Source of the DNA: Neocallimastix lanati (nom. inval.)
Lineage: Eukaryota; Neocallimastigomycota; Neocallimastigomycetes; Neocallimastigales; Neocallimastigaceae
Length of the DNA: 64,000 nt
Assembly: GCA_016946835.1 (NCBI GenBank)
Contig: JACVTC010000010.1
Coordinates: forward strand, 1,046,001 to 1,110,000
Direction: 5' to 3'
The translations under genes and the position numbers were made by a program. Below are positions 1 to 13,693 of the stretch, one piece after another. Position 1 is the first letter of the stretch. Each line of letters begins with the position of its first letter. The notes below the pieces were generated by a model, which saw only the letters and a program-made list of their open reading frames with translations, searched no databases and was not told the origin of the DNA.

Positions 1-169
1 GAAGTATAGAAAATTAATAATTCTTCTTCATGTAATCCTAATGGGTGAGCATATTGGTTATATAACTGCAATAAAATAAATTTAATTTTAAATATATTAC
101 GGTTAATATATTTTATATTCACAAATATAATTATATATAATATGTAGAATTTAAAAACAATTACAAATA

Positions 170-213
<44 letters not shown>

Positions 214-397
214 TATATATATATTTAAATTTTACTTGTGAAATATCCATTAATTTGCTATTTAATTCCTTTAAACAATGTTCAACTAATTCTTTATTTT
301 CTTTTGGAATACTTTGAATTTTTCTGAAAATAACGGATTGAACTTGGGCAACCTATAAAATACAATTAATACAATTTTTTTTTTTTTTTTTAAAAAA

Positions 398-431
<34 letters not shown>

Positions 432-3400
432 TATATATATATTATTTAAAAATAAATAAATTATCATTTATTATTTTTCACTAAAAAAAATTTTTTTTTT
501 CTAGTTTTTGATTTTATTGTTTTTGAAATAATAAAAAAATATATATATATATATTTTTTACCTCAAGTTTTTCTTCTAGATCTAACAAGTAAATACTTGT
601 ATCCTTATTATTAGAGGCATATCCCTTAGCATGTGTGACAGCCAATGATAAATATTCCAATCTTTGTTGTAAATCAATATCAAATTGATCTGTCTCAGCT
701 AATTGTTCTAAGATCTTTGCTGCCTTAATTAATTGTTTATTTCTAACATAATATCTCCATAAAAGATTGACCTTTTCTAAGTTTGGATTTGGGTTCTTTA
801 CTAAGAATTCTTCTAAGAATGGAGTATTGAATTCTAATAATTGATCAATAGAACCTTGTTCAATAAGCCATTGGTAAATATGATAATGGAATAATAGATC
901 TTGTGAATTTAAAATCTTTTCTTTAGCCTTACTTTGACTGAGAAGAATTGCTTCCGTAGCAGCAGATCCTGGTTGTCTATTAATTGAAGCATTGGCAGCA
1001 GCAATATTGGCAGCTTCTAAACCATTAAAGGCTAAAGCATAACAGTATTTTCTTTTCTTTAAAATATCAATACGATAATCATTTTCTGGTACATTTTCAT
1101 CATAACACGACTTCGCAAGATCAGATGGATCCCATTCTTGAGCACAAGTTAACGCAAGATCAATAATACCATGGTAATAATTAACTGATTTAAAGCTTTC
1201 AACAATACTAGTAAGCTTTTCTTGATCAATTTGAGCAGCAACCTTTTTAAAGAATTTTAAGGATTCATTCAAAAGTTTTTCCTTTTCTATTTGGTTTTGA
1301 GTATTCTTAGCCTTTTGTAAATATTCAACAGCACGATAGAAAATGACATCATCAGCAGTACAGAATAATGGACAATTTTGTTGTAATAAATCACTTAATA
1401 CATCAATACCAATATGTTCATCAATCTGTTTATTAATTAATTCAGCAACAATATTTCTGGCAACAGCACGTCCCTTTGGAGTACAAACTAAATTTTCAAA
1501 AGTAAGTTCAGATATTTCATTTTGAGTTTGTTCTGGTAAGTTCTGAATAATACCAGAAAAATCGTAATCAAATAATAACAATAAGAAAGAAATGGCTTGA
1601 ATACAATTTTCTAATAATTGATGTAAAGCATAAAGAGATTGCTTTTCAGCTTGGAAAGCGTCAGCTTCTAACTTTTCTTGGTATGAAGCAGCTCTTAAAG
1701 TTTCATCTGTTGGATGTGGTAATGACGAAAATTGTGGATTTTCAATAAAGAATTGATTTAATGAACTTAAATTCTTTTGAACTGAAAGTAAATTTTGATC
1801 TGTGAAACTAATTTCTTGCTTCTTTTTATTACCCTTATTGACCTTCCTAGTAATATTTTGCTTCCAAATTGAACGTAATAAGCGAGTAAGATAAAGAACT
1901 AGACCATTATGCTTACCACTGAATACGGGTTCTGGAATAGTTAATGGTCTACCAACATCACTAATAGCATCATTTCTAAATGGTCTACCTGCGAAGGTTG
2001 GATAGCCACCAAATTCAAAGAAACATCTCTTGGCTGCATCAATGACTGGAATAGATGGTGCAATACTTAAATAAGATGGTAATCCTGGTGTAGAGTTAGA
2101 AGCATATGGATGACCGCAAGTAATTGCTAAACACATAGCACAAGCTTGTTCTGGAGTATAAAAATCAAAGAATGAACGAATAGAATTTGGATCTTCATTA
2201 TAATTTTCCAATAAACTGTTAAGATAATCGATTGGACGTTGTTGAGCTAAAACTGTAACACCAGAATTAGTTAAAACTAAGAAATGTCTAACTGGGAAGA
2301 AATGTTGACTCACTAATTCATTACATATTAAATCTACATCATCATTATTTTTATTATCTAATAATTTAGCAGTAAATGTACTTGGAACTTCTGCAATTGC
2401 CCAAGTTTTTCCTTCAATTGGAATAGTGGATACTAATTCAGAAAAACCTTGTTCCTATTTTAACAAATCGAATTAATTCATATAAATCATATATATATAT
2501 AAATGTAATATCATAAATAGTATAAATAGTATATAATAAAATATATAAACATATTTAAATGAAAATAAATATATATATATATATATCGTTTATAATTTAC
2601 AACATAGTTAAAATAACGATATTATTAATATTACATATTATTTAAAAACAAATATAATAAAATAAATATATATATTTATAAAATTATATAAATATATATT
2701 AAAAAAACAAATTATAATTTGTATTAATAAATCATTATTATATAATTTCATTGATTTAAATTTTAATATTAACAAACATTAATATATATATTGTTATTTT
2801 TAATTAATATATTAAAATAAATAATATATATTTATTTGTAAAATATATTTAATTAATTATATTATAATATATATGAAACTTTAAAATGTATTATATATTA
2901 TATTTTTTTTTTTTTTGTAAACTTACATGAATAACAGATGGCATGTATGGAGCCATTCCTATTAATACATCCATTTCTTCACTGACAGCGTTACTAGCAA
3001 GGAATACACCACCTGAGTAATCAGCAATATGAATTGACATTTGAGGATTACTTATTCTTTGATAATAACCATTACTTGTTTCTTGGTTAATTATTGGTGG
3101 TGTTCTAACATGAATTAATCTAAAGTAATCTGGTGGAGCATTAACTCTATTACGGAAAGGCATATAAGACTGAACTGGTGACGACCCTGAAAAATATAAT
3201 CTTAATCCTATTTTATAATATAAATATATATATAGTTGAAAATTATTAATTTTCATCGATTTTTTAAATAAAAAAAATAGATTATTGAAGAATTAATCAT
3301 ATTAATAAAAAAATTTACCTGTTGAAGTTACAGCAACTAAATTTAATATTTTAGATTCAAGTGGTAAAATAGTATGTATTGAAATAATTTGGAAATTCTT

Positions 3401-3565
3401 TGGATCAACAAATTCTGATGAAATGTCTGAAGTTTGTCTACATAAATCAGTTAATTTAAATAACCTTTGAAAATCATTCATATTTTCACCTAAATAAATA
3501 ACCTATATTATTATTAAGGATTAATTTACATAATATTGAGATTTAATTAATATTAATTATTTCAT

Positions 3566-3606
<41 letters not shown>

Positions 3607-4505
3607 ATATCATTGAATAATTATATATTTACTTCAATATTTGATTTATTAGTTAAAGTATATAATAAATGTCGAATTTCATCAACAGCAATGCTTATGA
3701 TACGTTCTTTCGTAATTAATAATGCATAATATATATATTAAGTTTATATAAAAATAATAATAATAAAATTTAATAAAATAATTCTTTTAACTTTAATAAA
3801 TTTTTATTCAATAATTTATCATTATACCGTCTTGATTTAACTTTAAGAATGTTGGAATTAAATTCGTATATGTATTTGATGACCTATTAATTTTTCTACA
3901 TTTTCTTGTAAACCATCCATCTGCAGCCTTTTAAATTTAAATGAAATTAAAATTAATTTAACAATATATTTGTGAAAAGAAATTTTAATTTTTCTCTGTT
4001 TTTTTTTCAATCTAAAATGATTGTAATTATAACTTTAATTTTAATTTTGTTTTTAATATTTTATAATTAATAATTACTTGATATTGAAGTTCATATAAGT
4101 CACCATTATTACCACACATAAATATTCTACCATTAGAAGTTCCAATAATTGAAGTCATACTAACATTATCAGATGGAATGCTCATATGAGTTAAATATAA
4201 TGTTAATTCACTTCTTGGATTATGTGGTTCATCAAAAGCAACACCTAAAAAAATAATTTCTATTGGGGTTGCTAATAAAATAATATATTCGATGCCATCG
4301 ACAAAAACACCTTTATATAAATATATTTATTAATATCTTTACCTAAAATGGAAAAAATATATATATATATATATATATTTACCTGGTATTGGCTTGACCA
4401 AACCAACACTAACAATAACTTGTTCTTGACCTTCAAAAACGTAAAAATCGGATCTAAATCATTATATTTTTTTAATAAAAAATAAAAAATAAAATATAAA
4501 AATAA

Positions 4506-4536
<31 letters not shown>

Positions 4537-5274
4537 ATAACAAATAAAAAAATAAATAAGAAGAATAATAATTTGAATTAAAATTTCAAGATTTTATCTA
4601 AATTAACATTTTTGAAACGTACCCATCTTCAAAATTCCATAAAAATAATCTATGATCTATAGTTATCCATGCCCTATTAATTTCAGGGAATAAACCCATA
4701 AAACATTTGCATTGAAGTGCTTTTAAAAAATATATATATATGTATTATTATTAAAAAATGAAATTAATGTTTAAACTATTATTGAAATTTTATATTTATA
4801 AAAGAGAGGAACATATATATTACAATCATATTGTTCAAAAAGTGCATCAGGAAGTGTTATAGTACGCTTTTTATATATAATTTGTCTATCACCAAAATAT
4901 GAATCAGGTGGATTAACTGTACGAGTAAAAACAATATTATTTTACATCAATAAAATTTTTAAAAATGAATAATTGATTCAGATTTGACATTTTTACATTT
5001 TAATTAATAATAATAAACATGACATTTTATTTAAATTTAAATTTAATTAAAATATATCTTCCATATATTTTCCTCAATAAAATTTCTTTTTTTTTTTTTT
5101 TTTTTTTTTTTTTGAGAATGAATGATGAATTTTAAAATTAAATAAGATTTCAAACAAACCTAAAATACTCTCTGAAGATTTATGAGCTAATTTCAAGTCC
5201 TCTGTTAATGCATTATCTATATGTGAGCAAGAACTCTTTAACAAATCTAATGAAGTTGGTATTGATGTCATCAT
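1..5274 (-). CDS. NUP155: Nucleoporin Nup155/Nup170 family, 12 exons, 3' end outside window
   Basis: Large inner-ring scaffold protein of the nuclear pore complex. Exons, all closing in frame: 5160-5274, 4824-4916, 4623-4719, 4383-4453, 4078-4310, 3828-3927, 3633-3706, 3319-3502, 2927-3207, 562-2454, 236-352 and 1-65 (cut by the window edge). They encode about 1107 residues; the family is usually about 1350-1400. Residues 1-416 correspond to the N-terminal beta-propeller: [45 protein letters not shown] and GLRLYFSG match positions conserved in animal Nup155. Residues from 417 form the alpha-solenoid, with [20 protein letters not shown] and [19 protein letters not shown]. The last exon reads [11 protein letters not shown], matching the LYGEFADPF region. 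The Met at 5272-5274 is the first in a frame that continues without stop. Family recognised from memory of animal and yeast homologues; exon borders inferred, several donors are GTAAAT/GTAAGT-like. Confidence 0.93.
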
Positions 5275-6480
5275 ATTTGAATATGATTGTATATATATAT
5301 ATTTTTCTTTTTTTTTTTGCTTTTGTTTTTACTTTTGCTTTTGTTTTTGTTTTTTGATTAGACGAATAATTTTAACTTTGAAAGTTTGTTCTTTTTTTAT
5401 ATTTTACTAATTGAATAAAAAAAAAAAAGAAAAAAGAAAAAGAACTAAATATGAATTTTACTTTAAAATGTGTTTATATTTATATATTTGAACATATAAA
5501 GTAATCATATATATATGTTCATATATATATGTACATATATATACATATAAGTATATTTTATATTTCATTGATATATATAAAATTATATTTATAAATAAAA
5601 TAAAATAAAATAAAATAAATGAAAATAAAATATAAAATATTTGTTAGTTAAAAAAATCAATATTTTAATTAAATATAATCTAATTTTCAAAATATATAAT
5701 ACCAATTTTCATTTTTATTTAATTTTATTAATTGATAATAAAAAAAAAAAAAAATAAAATAAAATAAAATATATTTGCAGCATACAAAAAAAAAAAATTA
5801 AAAAAGAAAGTAGAGCCGTAATAAATATTAACAATTATACGAATTCTAAAAGATTTTTAATAGAATTATAATTTAATTTGGTTATTGATGTATCATAATA
5901 ATAACTTTCGTCTTACTATGTAATATAAAATTGAGAAGAAAAAGAAAAAAAAAAAAAAAAAAAAAAATTGATATGATATGATTGAATTTTTATTATATAA
6001 ATTTTTTTTTAATAAATATATAGTCTTTCATCTCGTACATTAAGTATTTATTTTTTGTTCAAATTATTTGTATACTATTAATAAATTTCTATATAAAAAA
6101 TGTATTTAATGTGGCAATAAATATTGACATATATTTAGTATTGCCACATATATTTTGCATTATTGTACAAAATGTACCATATGGAAATCTTTAAAATTTT
6201 GGCACGAGCTGCGACAAAATTTAAAATTTTTTTTTAAATTATATATATAGTTTAAACTGGTCAATAAATAATTCTATGGATTAATTATATACTCTAAATA
6301 TCAATAAATAGATATAGTTTAAATTAGATTATTAAGTTACATATTATAATTAGTTATAAATGAAAAAAAAAAAAAGTATAAATGATCAATATTTATTTAC
6401 ATTTAAATATACCATAAATATTTTTCATATTTAACTATACATAAAACCAATTTCAATGAATATTATTAGAGTAGTTATTC
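5275..6480. other. Gene-free AT-rich upstream region of the nucleoporin
   Basis: No coding exon was recognised. The stretch holds TA dinucleotide runs, A and T homopolymers (for example 5947-5967) and two short inverted repeats. One is an 11-bp perfect pair, 6109-6119 with 6139-6149 (core TGTGGCAATA). The other is 8 bp, 6194-6201 with 6215-6222, and encloses an unusually GC-rich loop, GCACGAGCTGCGA. The nucleoporin promoter should lie in the first few hundred bases. Confidence 0.5.
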
Positions 6481-6677
6481 CTCACTTGATGATGGTTCAT
6501 GAAATCACTGAAAAGAAGCCCATCATATAAAACGGCGTAAAGAGAATATCTCTCATATTAGCTTTGCTTAGAGAAAGGTCCGTATCAACGCCAAAACAGT
6601 ATGGTAAAGAATTCAATGAAAGAAGTCTAATACATTTAAGGGAGAGACTGGAAGCCCTATTGTTCTGTTAATCCCAG

Positions 6678-6680
<3 letters not shown>
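6481..6680 (+). ncRNA. Candidate structured non-coding RNA (unidentified)
   Basis: A roughly 200-base island has clearly higher GC than anything for kilobases around it and no long reading frame. It contains nested or adjacent inverted repeats that could fold: ATGATGG 6489-6495 with CCATCAT 6520-6526; GGCGT 6534-6538 with ACGCC 6588-6592, enclosing GAGA/TCTC (6542-6545/6551-6554) and CTTT/AAAG hairpins; and AGACTGG 6645-6651 with CCAGTCT 6674-6680. The last helix is followed directly by about 38 A residues. I could not match it to U1-U6, U3, SRP, RNase P/MRP or 5S rRNA from memory. The strand is uncertain; plus is chosen only because the poly-A follows. It could instead be a retroposed fragment with an A tail, or a relic. 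Confidence 0.4.
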
Positions 6681-6720
<40 letters not shown>

Positions 6721-7941
6721 AGAGTTATAGTGTTGTATTATTATATACCATATTTACCATATTTAACTATAATATATGTAAAAATAAAAAAGTGATAAAT
6801 AAAAGTTAAACTAATTCATATATTATTTAAAATATAAAATAAAAAAATACTAATTTTTAACAATGTTCAATGACATTGTGGTTAAAAGAAAATTCGTAAA
6901 TATGATATAATTTTAAAATGAAAATAAAAATGAATTAATATTTCAAATATATTTATATACTCATAAATAATAGACAGACTTTATATAACTTTTTTTTTTT
7001 TATTAAATATATAAAAAAATAATATAATTAATATAATTAAAATTTTTTATTACTTTAAAAATTTTAACTTTTTTTTATTTTTTTTTAATAATAAGCTAAA
7101 ATATTATTGTACAATATATTCATTATATATATAAAAAGTAGATGCAACAAAAAATTAAATAAGTATCGATATTACTTAATTAAAATTGTTATTTTATAAA
7201 CTTTAAATTTATATTAATATTTCAAATATCTTAAAACATAATTAAATAATTAAATAAAAACTAATTTTATATAACGAAAATAATGAATAGTTTAACTTGT
7301 ATTATTTTTTTTTTGTAATATCAAAGTTTCCACTTCTTTTATTTTAAAAAAAAAAAAAAAAATAATAATTAATAAAATATTGTAATATAGATGAGGAAAT
7401 TTGTTATAGAAGTATATTAAGCTTTGTATTGACTTTTTAACTAATTAATTTACATAAATTTTAACCAATGAAATTACTTAATATAATATTAAGTTTTTAT
7501 ATATATATAAATTTCTTTATATTTAAAATTCTATGAAATAAGTAAAAGGTAATTAATATTTTTTATATAATTAAAAGATAAGTCTCATTAATGTATATAT
7601 AAACCTTTTAATAATTTCTAAAATATTCAAATATCTGAAATTAATAATTCCAGATATATGATTTATTTTATAAATATTTATTATTTTTGCTACATTTTTT
7701 TAACTTGTTTCTATTAATGCATCATTAACATTATATTAATTTATTATTTTTATTAATATAATAAATACTTTTTTAAAAGAATAAATAATTACATTAGTTT
7801 ACAAAAAAAAAAAAATAAAATAATATTATATTATATTAATATAATATGTTATTCAATTAGGATTAGAATATAAAAAATAATTATTTTTATTTTGATTAAT
7901 ATTTTACTCCTTTATTGTACTTCATTGTTTATTTTATTAAC
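6681..7941. other. Gene-free AT-rich stretch
   Basis: After the A run at 6681-6718 the sequence is low-complexity A/T with short T and A runs. I see no exon, splice-bounded frame or structured island. Confidence 0.6.
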
Positions 7942-8108
7942 TTTTATTTTATTTTATTTTATTTTATTTTATTTTATTTTATTTTATTTTATTTTATTTT
8001 ATTTTATTTTATTTTATTTTATTTTATTTTATTTTATTTTATTTTATTTTATTTTATTTTATTTTATTTTATTTTATTTTATTTTATTTTATTTTATTTT
8101 ATTTTATT
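7942..8108. repeat. Pentanucleotide array (TTTTA)n, about 33 copies
   Basis: Essentially perfect tandem TTTTA repeats with almost no interruptions. The array is open in several frames because the unit translates as ILFYF-type periodic peptides, but this is not a gene. The complementary array (TAAAA)n lies at 21731-21921 in the opposite orientation. Confidence 0.97.
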
Positions 8109-9137
8109 TACATATAAGTAATAATTTTGTAATATTTATTAAATTTTATAGTTTTATCAACTTTTTATATATTTATATTAAAAATAAAAATAAAAATTAT
8201 CTTTTTTTTTATATTATATAAAATTGTAATGTAGTATTTATCAATAATAGTGGTATATTATAAATCAATAAAAAAAAAACGATTATGATTTTTAAAGTAA
8301 ATAAATTAGATTATAAATAAATTTGTTATTTGCTTTATTAATTAATATCTATCTTGATAATAAAAAGAAAATACAAGATATATTTTATTTCATAATTATA
8401 AAAACAATATTTCAATTACTAATAAAGAAAATTATACATAAGCAAGTGTTTCAAAATTAATAATTATTAAAGTGGATTTCAAAATTCAATAAAAAAAAAT
8501 TATCAAATTGAATCATCCTATAGTCCAATAATTTATATCAATTCTTAATATATATAAAATATCAATAATCAATTAATATATTATATTTATCAAATTATTA
8601 ATATTATTTAATTCTTTATAATAAAAATCAAATAAAAATAATTAATGTTAACCAAGTTATAAAAGTTTTGCTAAATAATAATAATATTGATTTGTTATAA
8701 ATTTTATAATATAATTATTTAAATATAATAAAAGTATAAAATTATTATCATAAACCAAAAAAACCTTTTTTTAATTACTAATACTTTTTAGTTTTTAGAG
8801 TTTTTTATATTTAAAGTTTTATATTGATAATTTAAAATGTAAAAAATGAAAAAATAGTATTTGAAATTCTTTTTAATCCAAAAAGAATATTATTTAAAAT
8901 ATTGTAGACGTATGAAATTATAGAAATAAAAATATCAACTATTTATATAAATAATAAAGATAATATCTGTAATATCAGTAATACAAAATAAAAAAAAAAA
9001 AAAAAAAAAAAATAGAAATAGTAATAGTAAATATTGATTAGTTGTGTAAGATAGTAAATGATAATTGTTATATATATATATAATTATTAATTTCATAAAC
9101 TAAATTATATTAATTACAGTTAACGAAATAAAAATTC

Positions 9138-9190
<53 letters not shown>

Positions 9191-9214
9191 TAATAATAAA
9201 AAAACATTTTTAAT
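8109..9214. other. Gene-free AT-rich stretch
   Basis: A/T-only low-complexity DNA with a poly-A run near 8990-9012 and a long poly-T run at 9140-9184. Nothing coding or structured was recognised. Confidence 0.6.
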
Positions 9215-9218
9215 ATAT

Positions 9219-9284
9219 TATGTTAGTCTAGTCGGTTAGAAAAACTGAAATTACTAACCGGGGTTTGATTCCAAGACAAGGTTA
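9219..9284 (+). pseudogene. Degenerate tRNA-like sequence (tRNA-Asp-like pseudogene or tRNA-derived SINE head)
   Basis: The sequence holds an A-box-like TAGTCTAGTCGG (9227-9238), a variable middle, and a B-box-like GGTTTGATTCC (9262-9272, consensus GGTTCGANNCC) at normal tRNA spacing. It ends in GACAAGG, which resembles the 3' acceptor strand of fungal tRNA-Asp. The T-arm 3' strand is CCAAG rather than the complement of CCGGG. The anticodon arm (about 9241-9257, ACTGAAATTACTAACC) forms no proper stem and shows no clear anticodon, so a working tRNA is unlikely. Either an old tRNA gene or the head of a SINE would fit. Confidence 0.55.
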
Positions 9285-10050
9285 AAAAATTTAGTTGTAG
9301 TTTTCTGTCTTTGGTATATTAATCTGACATCTTAATATTAATGATACTTATATATATATAATAACTTTTTAAGTTTTTTTATAAATTGAAAAATAGGTTA
9401 TTTATTGTATTATATGTTTTTTTTTTTTTTTTTTTTGAGTACCCAATGAAAAGTTAAAATGCCTACTGAAAGATTTAGTTTTAGTATAAACATAATAGAA
9501 TATGTGTGATGACAAACTTTTTTAAATTGTGTAATATTGTTTACTGAAATATCTGAACTCAATCATCGAGGTTTCATTATATTATTATATATATGATATT
9601 ATAATATAATTAAATTTATATTGTTTAATTTTTATATTTTTTTTATATATACTTTCAATTCTATATTTATTTAATATTTTTTACTTCTTTTTTTTTTTAT
9701 TTTGTTTCATATTACTAATACTAAACCTTGGAAGTAAATACTTCAAAAATATATAATAAAATATTATGAATATATATATAGTATTATATATAAATAGAAA
9801 ATTTTGATTATGTTTAATACTTTTTATTTTTTCTTATTTATCATTTTATAATTTTAATATTTAAATAATTTTAGATAGTTTTAAACATCATTATTCACAA
9901 TATATTATTTTTAAATATGTTTCAACTTTTATAATAATATAAATATATTATTTGTTTAATATGGCATATATTAGTATTTTACTGTATTATATGAATATAT
10001 TTAAATATTAAAATTTTAATTCAATTTTTTAAAAAAAATTTTTTTTCAAT
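9285..10050. other. Gene-free stretch downstream of the tRNA-like sequence
   Basis: The sequence is slightly more complex than its flanks up to about 9580, then A/T-only. A box-C-like GTGATGA at 9507-9513 and box-D-like CTGA motifs near 9543 and 9555 are present, but there is no terminal stem. No gene called. Confidence 0.45.
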
Positions 10051-10051
10051 T

Positions 10052-10260
10052 TATAAAATAAATAATAAATAATAAATAATAAATAATTGAATAATAAATA
10101 ATAAATAATAAATAATAAATAATAAATAATAAATAATAAATAATAAATAAATAAATAATAAATAATAAATAATAAATAATAAATATAATTTAATAATAAA
10201 TAATAAATAATATATAATAAATAATAAATAATAAATAATAAATAATAAATAATAAATAAA
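10052..10260. repeat. Heptanucleotide array (AATAAAT)n
   Basis: About 200 bases of tandem AATAAAT with a few interruptions (near 10085, 10150 and 10190). The unit is the complement of the ATTTATT satellite that fills 59.8-61.9 kb; a shorter array lies at 43.0 kb. Confidence 0.93.
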
Positions 10261-11304
10261 TTGTTAATAACAAAAAAAAAATTTTTTTTGTATATTTTAA
10301 TATATACCTTAAATTTAATTTATTTTTTTTTTAAAAGGTTAAAGTTTAATTAAATTAAAAAATACAATATAACTGAAAAATAAAGTAAAAAACTTAAAAA
10401 AAAAGTAAAAAATTGAAAAGAGTCATTAAAGTTTTTTTTATTTTATTTTTTTTTATATTTCAAAAATAAGTTTTTAAAACTTTTTTTTCATATTTAAAAA
10501 ATTTCTTTTTTAAATATTATAGAAAAAAGATATATTAAAAAATAATAATAATAAAAAAAAAGAAGAGTTATAAATCTTTTTTTTTTTTTTTTTTTATCTA
10601 ATAAAAAATAAATAATATACCTTTATATAAATCATAATTGTTCATAGAAATTGCTATTGTACATATAAAAAGCTAATAAATAAATGAATAAATATATATA
10701 TAAGAACAGTATCATAAATAATAAATAATATACACTTTTGGCTTCACTGTTCGATAATATTTAAAATAAATATTTGAAAAATTTTAAAACTTTTGTTTCC
10801 CAAAATCAAAAGAACATTACAATTTATTATATAATACGAACTAAATTTTATAATTTAATACTATGTTTGATTATTTATTATTAACTTATTATTTATAAAA
10901 TAATACAAAAGTATATAACATCAGAAACACAATACAATTAATGACTTAGACATTTAAAAGTAATAATTTATAATAAACGAATTACATAAACATAACAATA
11001 TAAAGTAATAAATTGGCTTGAAGAGTAATAAAATATAGAAGAAAATATAAAATATTAAAAAAGGTATAAGCTTTATATAATAAAATATTATAACGATTTT
11101 TATATTTAATAATATATAACTATTGAAAGGGGATAAAGTACTAATAAAAAATAATTAAAATTATATGTTTATAATATATTTTATATAAATTTTTATTGGA
11201 AAATTAATAAAATAGAATCAAAATCAACAATATTCATTTATTTAAATATATTAAAATATATTAAGTTTTGTTTCATTAAAAAAATATTATAGATACATAA
11301 AAAA
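10261..11304. other. Upstream region of the TTBK-type kinase
   Basis: AT-rich, gene-free. No core promoter element stands out beyond the general A/T richness. An A-rich stretch immediately precedes the kinase start codon at 11305. Confidence 0.5.
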
Positions 11305-12032
11305 ATGTTAAGTTCAATTGTTGTTAAGAAAAAGTGGAAATTGGTATGATTTTTATATCTAATTAATATTTATATATTCATATTTTTAAATATTACGTAT
11401 AATTCAATAAAAAAATTAAAAAAAGATAATAAATTAAAGCATATTTAATTTCAATAAATAAAAGCTTGATTCCTTAGGTAAAGGTGCATTTGGTGAAATT
11501 TATACAGCTGTCAATATATACAGTGGAGAAAAAGTAGCTGTTAAAGTTGAAGGACCATTAAATAGTAATTCTAAAAAAAGAAAACCTTTACTTTTAATGG
11601 AAATGGATGTATTAAAAAAAATTCAAGGTAGGCTTCTATAGAGAAAAAAAAGAAACTTTTCTCCTCTTGATAAATAATCATTAATCATTAAATAATTATA
11701 GCATATATAGTATATATTAAATGATAATATAAAAAAAAAAAAAGTAATATAGAATTTTATGATTATCATAGAATCATATATTGTAATTAAATCCATATAT
11801 AAATATTCAATATATATTTATATTATATTTAAATAGAAATATAAATTTATATTAAATAATTTATATATATTTAAATATATTAAGATTAATTAATTTATTT
11901 TTCATATTAAATTTTTTCTTTTTAAATTTATCAAATTTGTTACATATAAAATTTCATTTAAAATTCTTTTTTATTTCATATTATATATATATATATTTCT
12001 ATATATTTTTTCTTGTAACCACCATTATATAA

Positions 12033-12072
<40 letters not shown>

Positions 12073-12239
12073 ATATTGATGAAACAATGAAGGATACCCA
12101 TATTTTTGTAAATTAGAAGCCTATGGTCGATTTACCATACAATCAAAAGTAAATTCTACTTATAATTATATTATTATGCAATTATTAGGACCAAGGTAAT
12201 TAAAAGTGTTTCGTGAATAGAAAGATAAAAAATATTTAA

Positions 12240-12273
<34 letters not shown>

Positions 12274-13657
12274 AATAGGATACGATAAAATATAGATATT
12301 AGTATTTCTAAAAAATAATTTATTATAATTATTCATTTTTAATTATTCAACTAATAATTAAAAGCAATATAAGAAATTTTGTTACTAAATAATTTTATAT
12401 TCCAAAAAAAAAAAAAATCTATATATTCCTTTTATAAATTAGTATTAAAAAATAAACATCATATTTATATTATCTCGTTTTATCCTTTTAATATTTCTGT
12501 ATAATTATATTAATTTAAAAAAAAAATAATATATTTATATAAATAAATATATCTATTTATATATATATCCTATATTAAAAAATTTTTAATTTATTTGGAT
12601 AATATTAATTTGATTTATTTATTTATTTATTTAATTTAATTGATAAAAAAAATTTTTTAATAATAATTATTCAATCATAAATCAATAATTTTAATATCAA
12701 TTATTTTAATATATATGTATAATTTTATACTACATAATTCAATTCTTATAATGCATTTACCTACATATATTAACTAATAATTATATATTTTTTATTTTTT
12801 ATTTTTTATTTTATTTTTATTACATATATATATATTTATATTTTGAAAAAATTTAATTTCTTTTTGGATTAAATACAAAAAAAAAGTTTATCAAAATTAA
12901 GAAGAAAATGTCAAAAATTCTCTATCGCAACAACGGCATTACTTGGAAAACAAATTTTGAGAGCAATTGAAATATGTCATAATGTGGGAGGTGTTGTTCA
13001 TCGTGACATTAAACCTGGCAATTTTTGTATGGGAATTACACCTTCTGGAAATGGTCCCAATGGCACATATACCCGTTCAAAGTGTTATATGATTGATTTT
13101 GGTTTATGTCGTTCTTATCGTAATTCAGAAGGTGTACTAAGAGAAGAAAGAAAACATGTCGGTTTCAGAGGAACGGTTGCTTATGCTTCAATTAATGCAC
13201 ATGAAGGCCGTGATCTTGGTCGTGTGGATGATTTATGGTCTATGTTTTATATGCTTGTTGAATTTGTTAGAGGAGATCTTCCTTGGAAGGTCAAAGATAA
13301 AGAAAAGGTTGCTGAACTTAAAAAGAAATATACTAATGAAACATTAGTTGCTAATCTTCCAAAACCTTTCTTAGATATTATGAATTACTTGGTTTCATTA
13401 CATTTTGAAGATACTCCAGATTATAATTATATTGATAAACTTCTCGATATATTATTTGAGAGTACAGGAAAACCAAAAAATGTTCCATTTGATTGGTATG
13501 AATTAAAAATATAAAAGTTAAATATATATATTGTAAATTTAATTTTATATATTAATATTAATATATATATATATTTTATTTTTTATTATAATATATATTT
13601 ATATTTTATAATTGAAATATATATATATATATATAAATTTATGAATATTTTATATTG

Positions 13658-13693
<36 letters not shown>

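Noticed and set aside
1343..1525. 60-codon plus-strand frame
   Set aside because: Antisense shadow inside the large nucleoporin exon.
7892..8221. Plus-strand frame of periodic ILFYF residues
   Set aside because: Translation of the TTTTA array; no gene signal.
9507..9558. Possible C/D-box snoRNA (GTGATGA and CTGA)
   Set aside because: No terminal stem, and the motifs are short enough to occur by chance.
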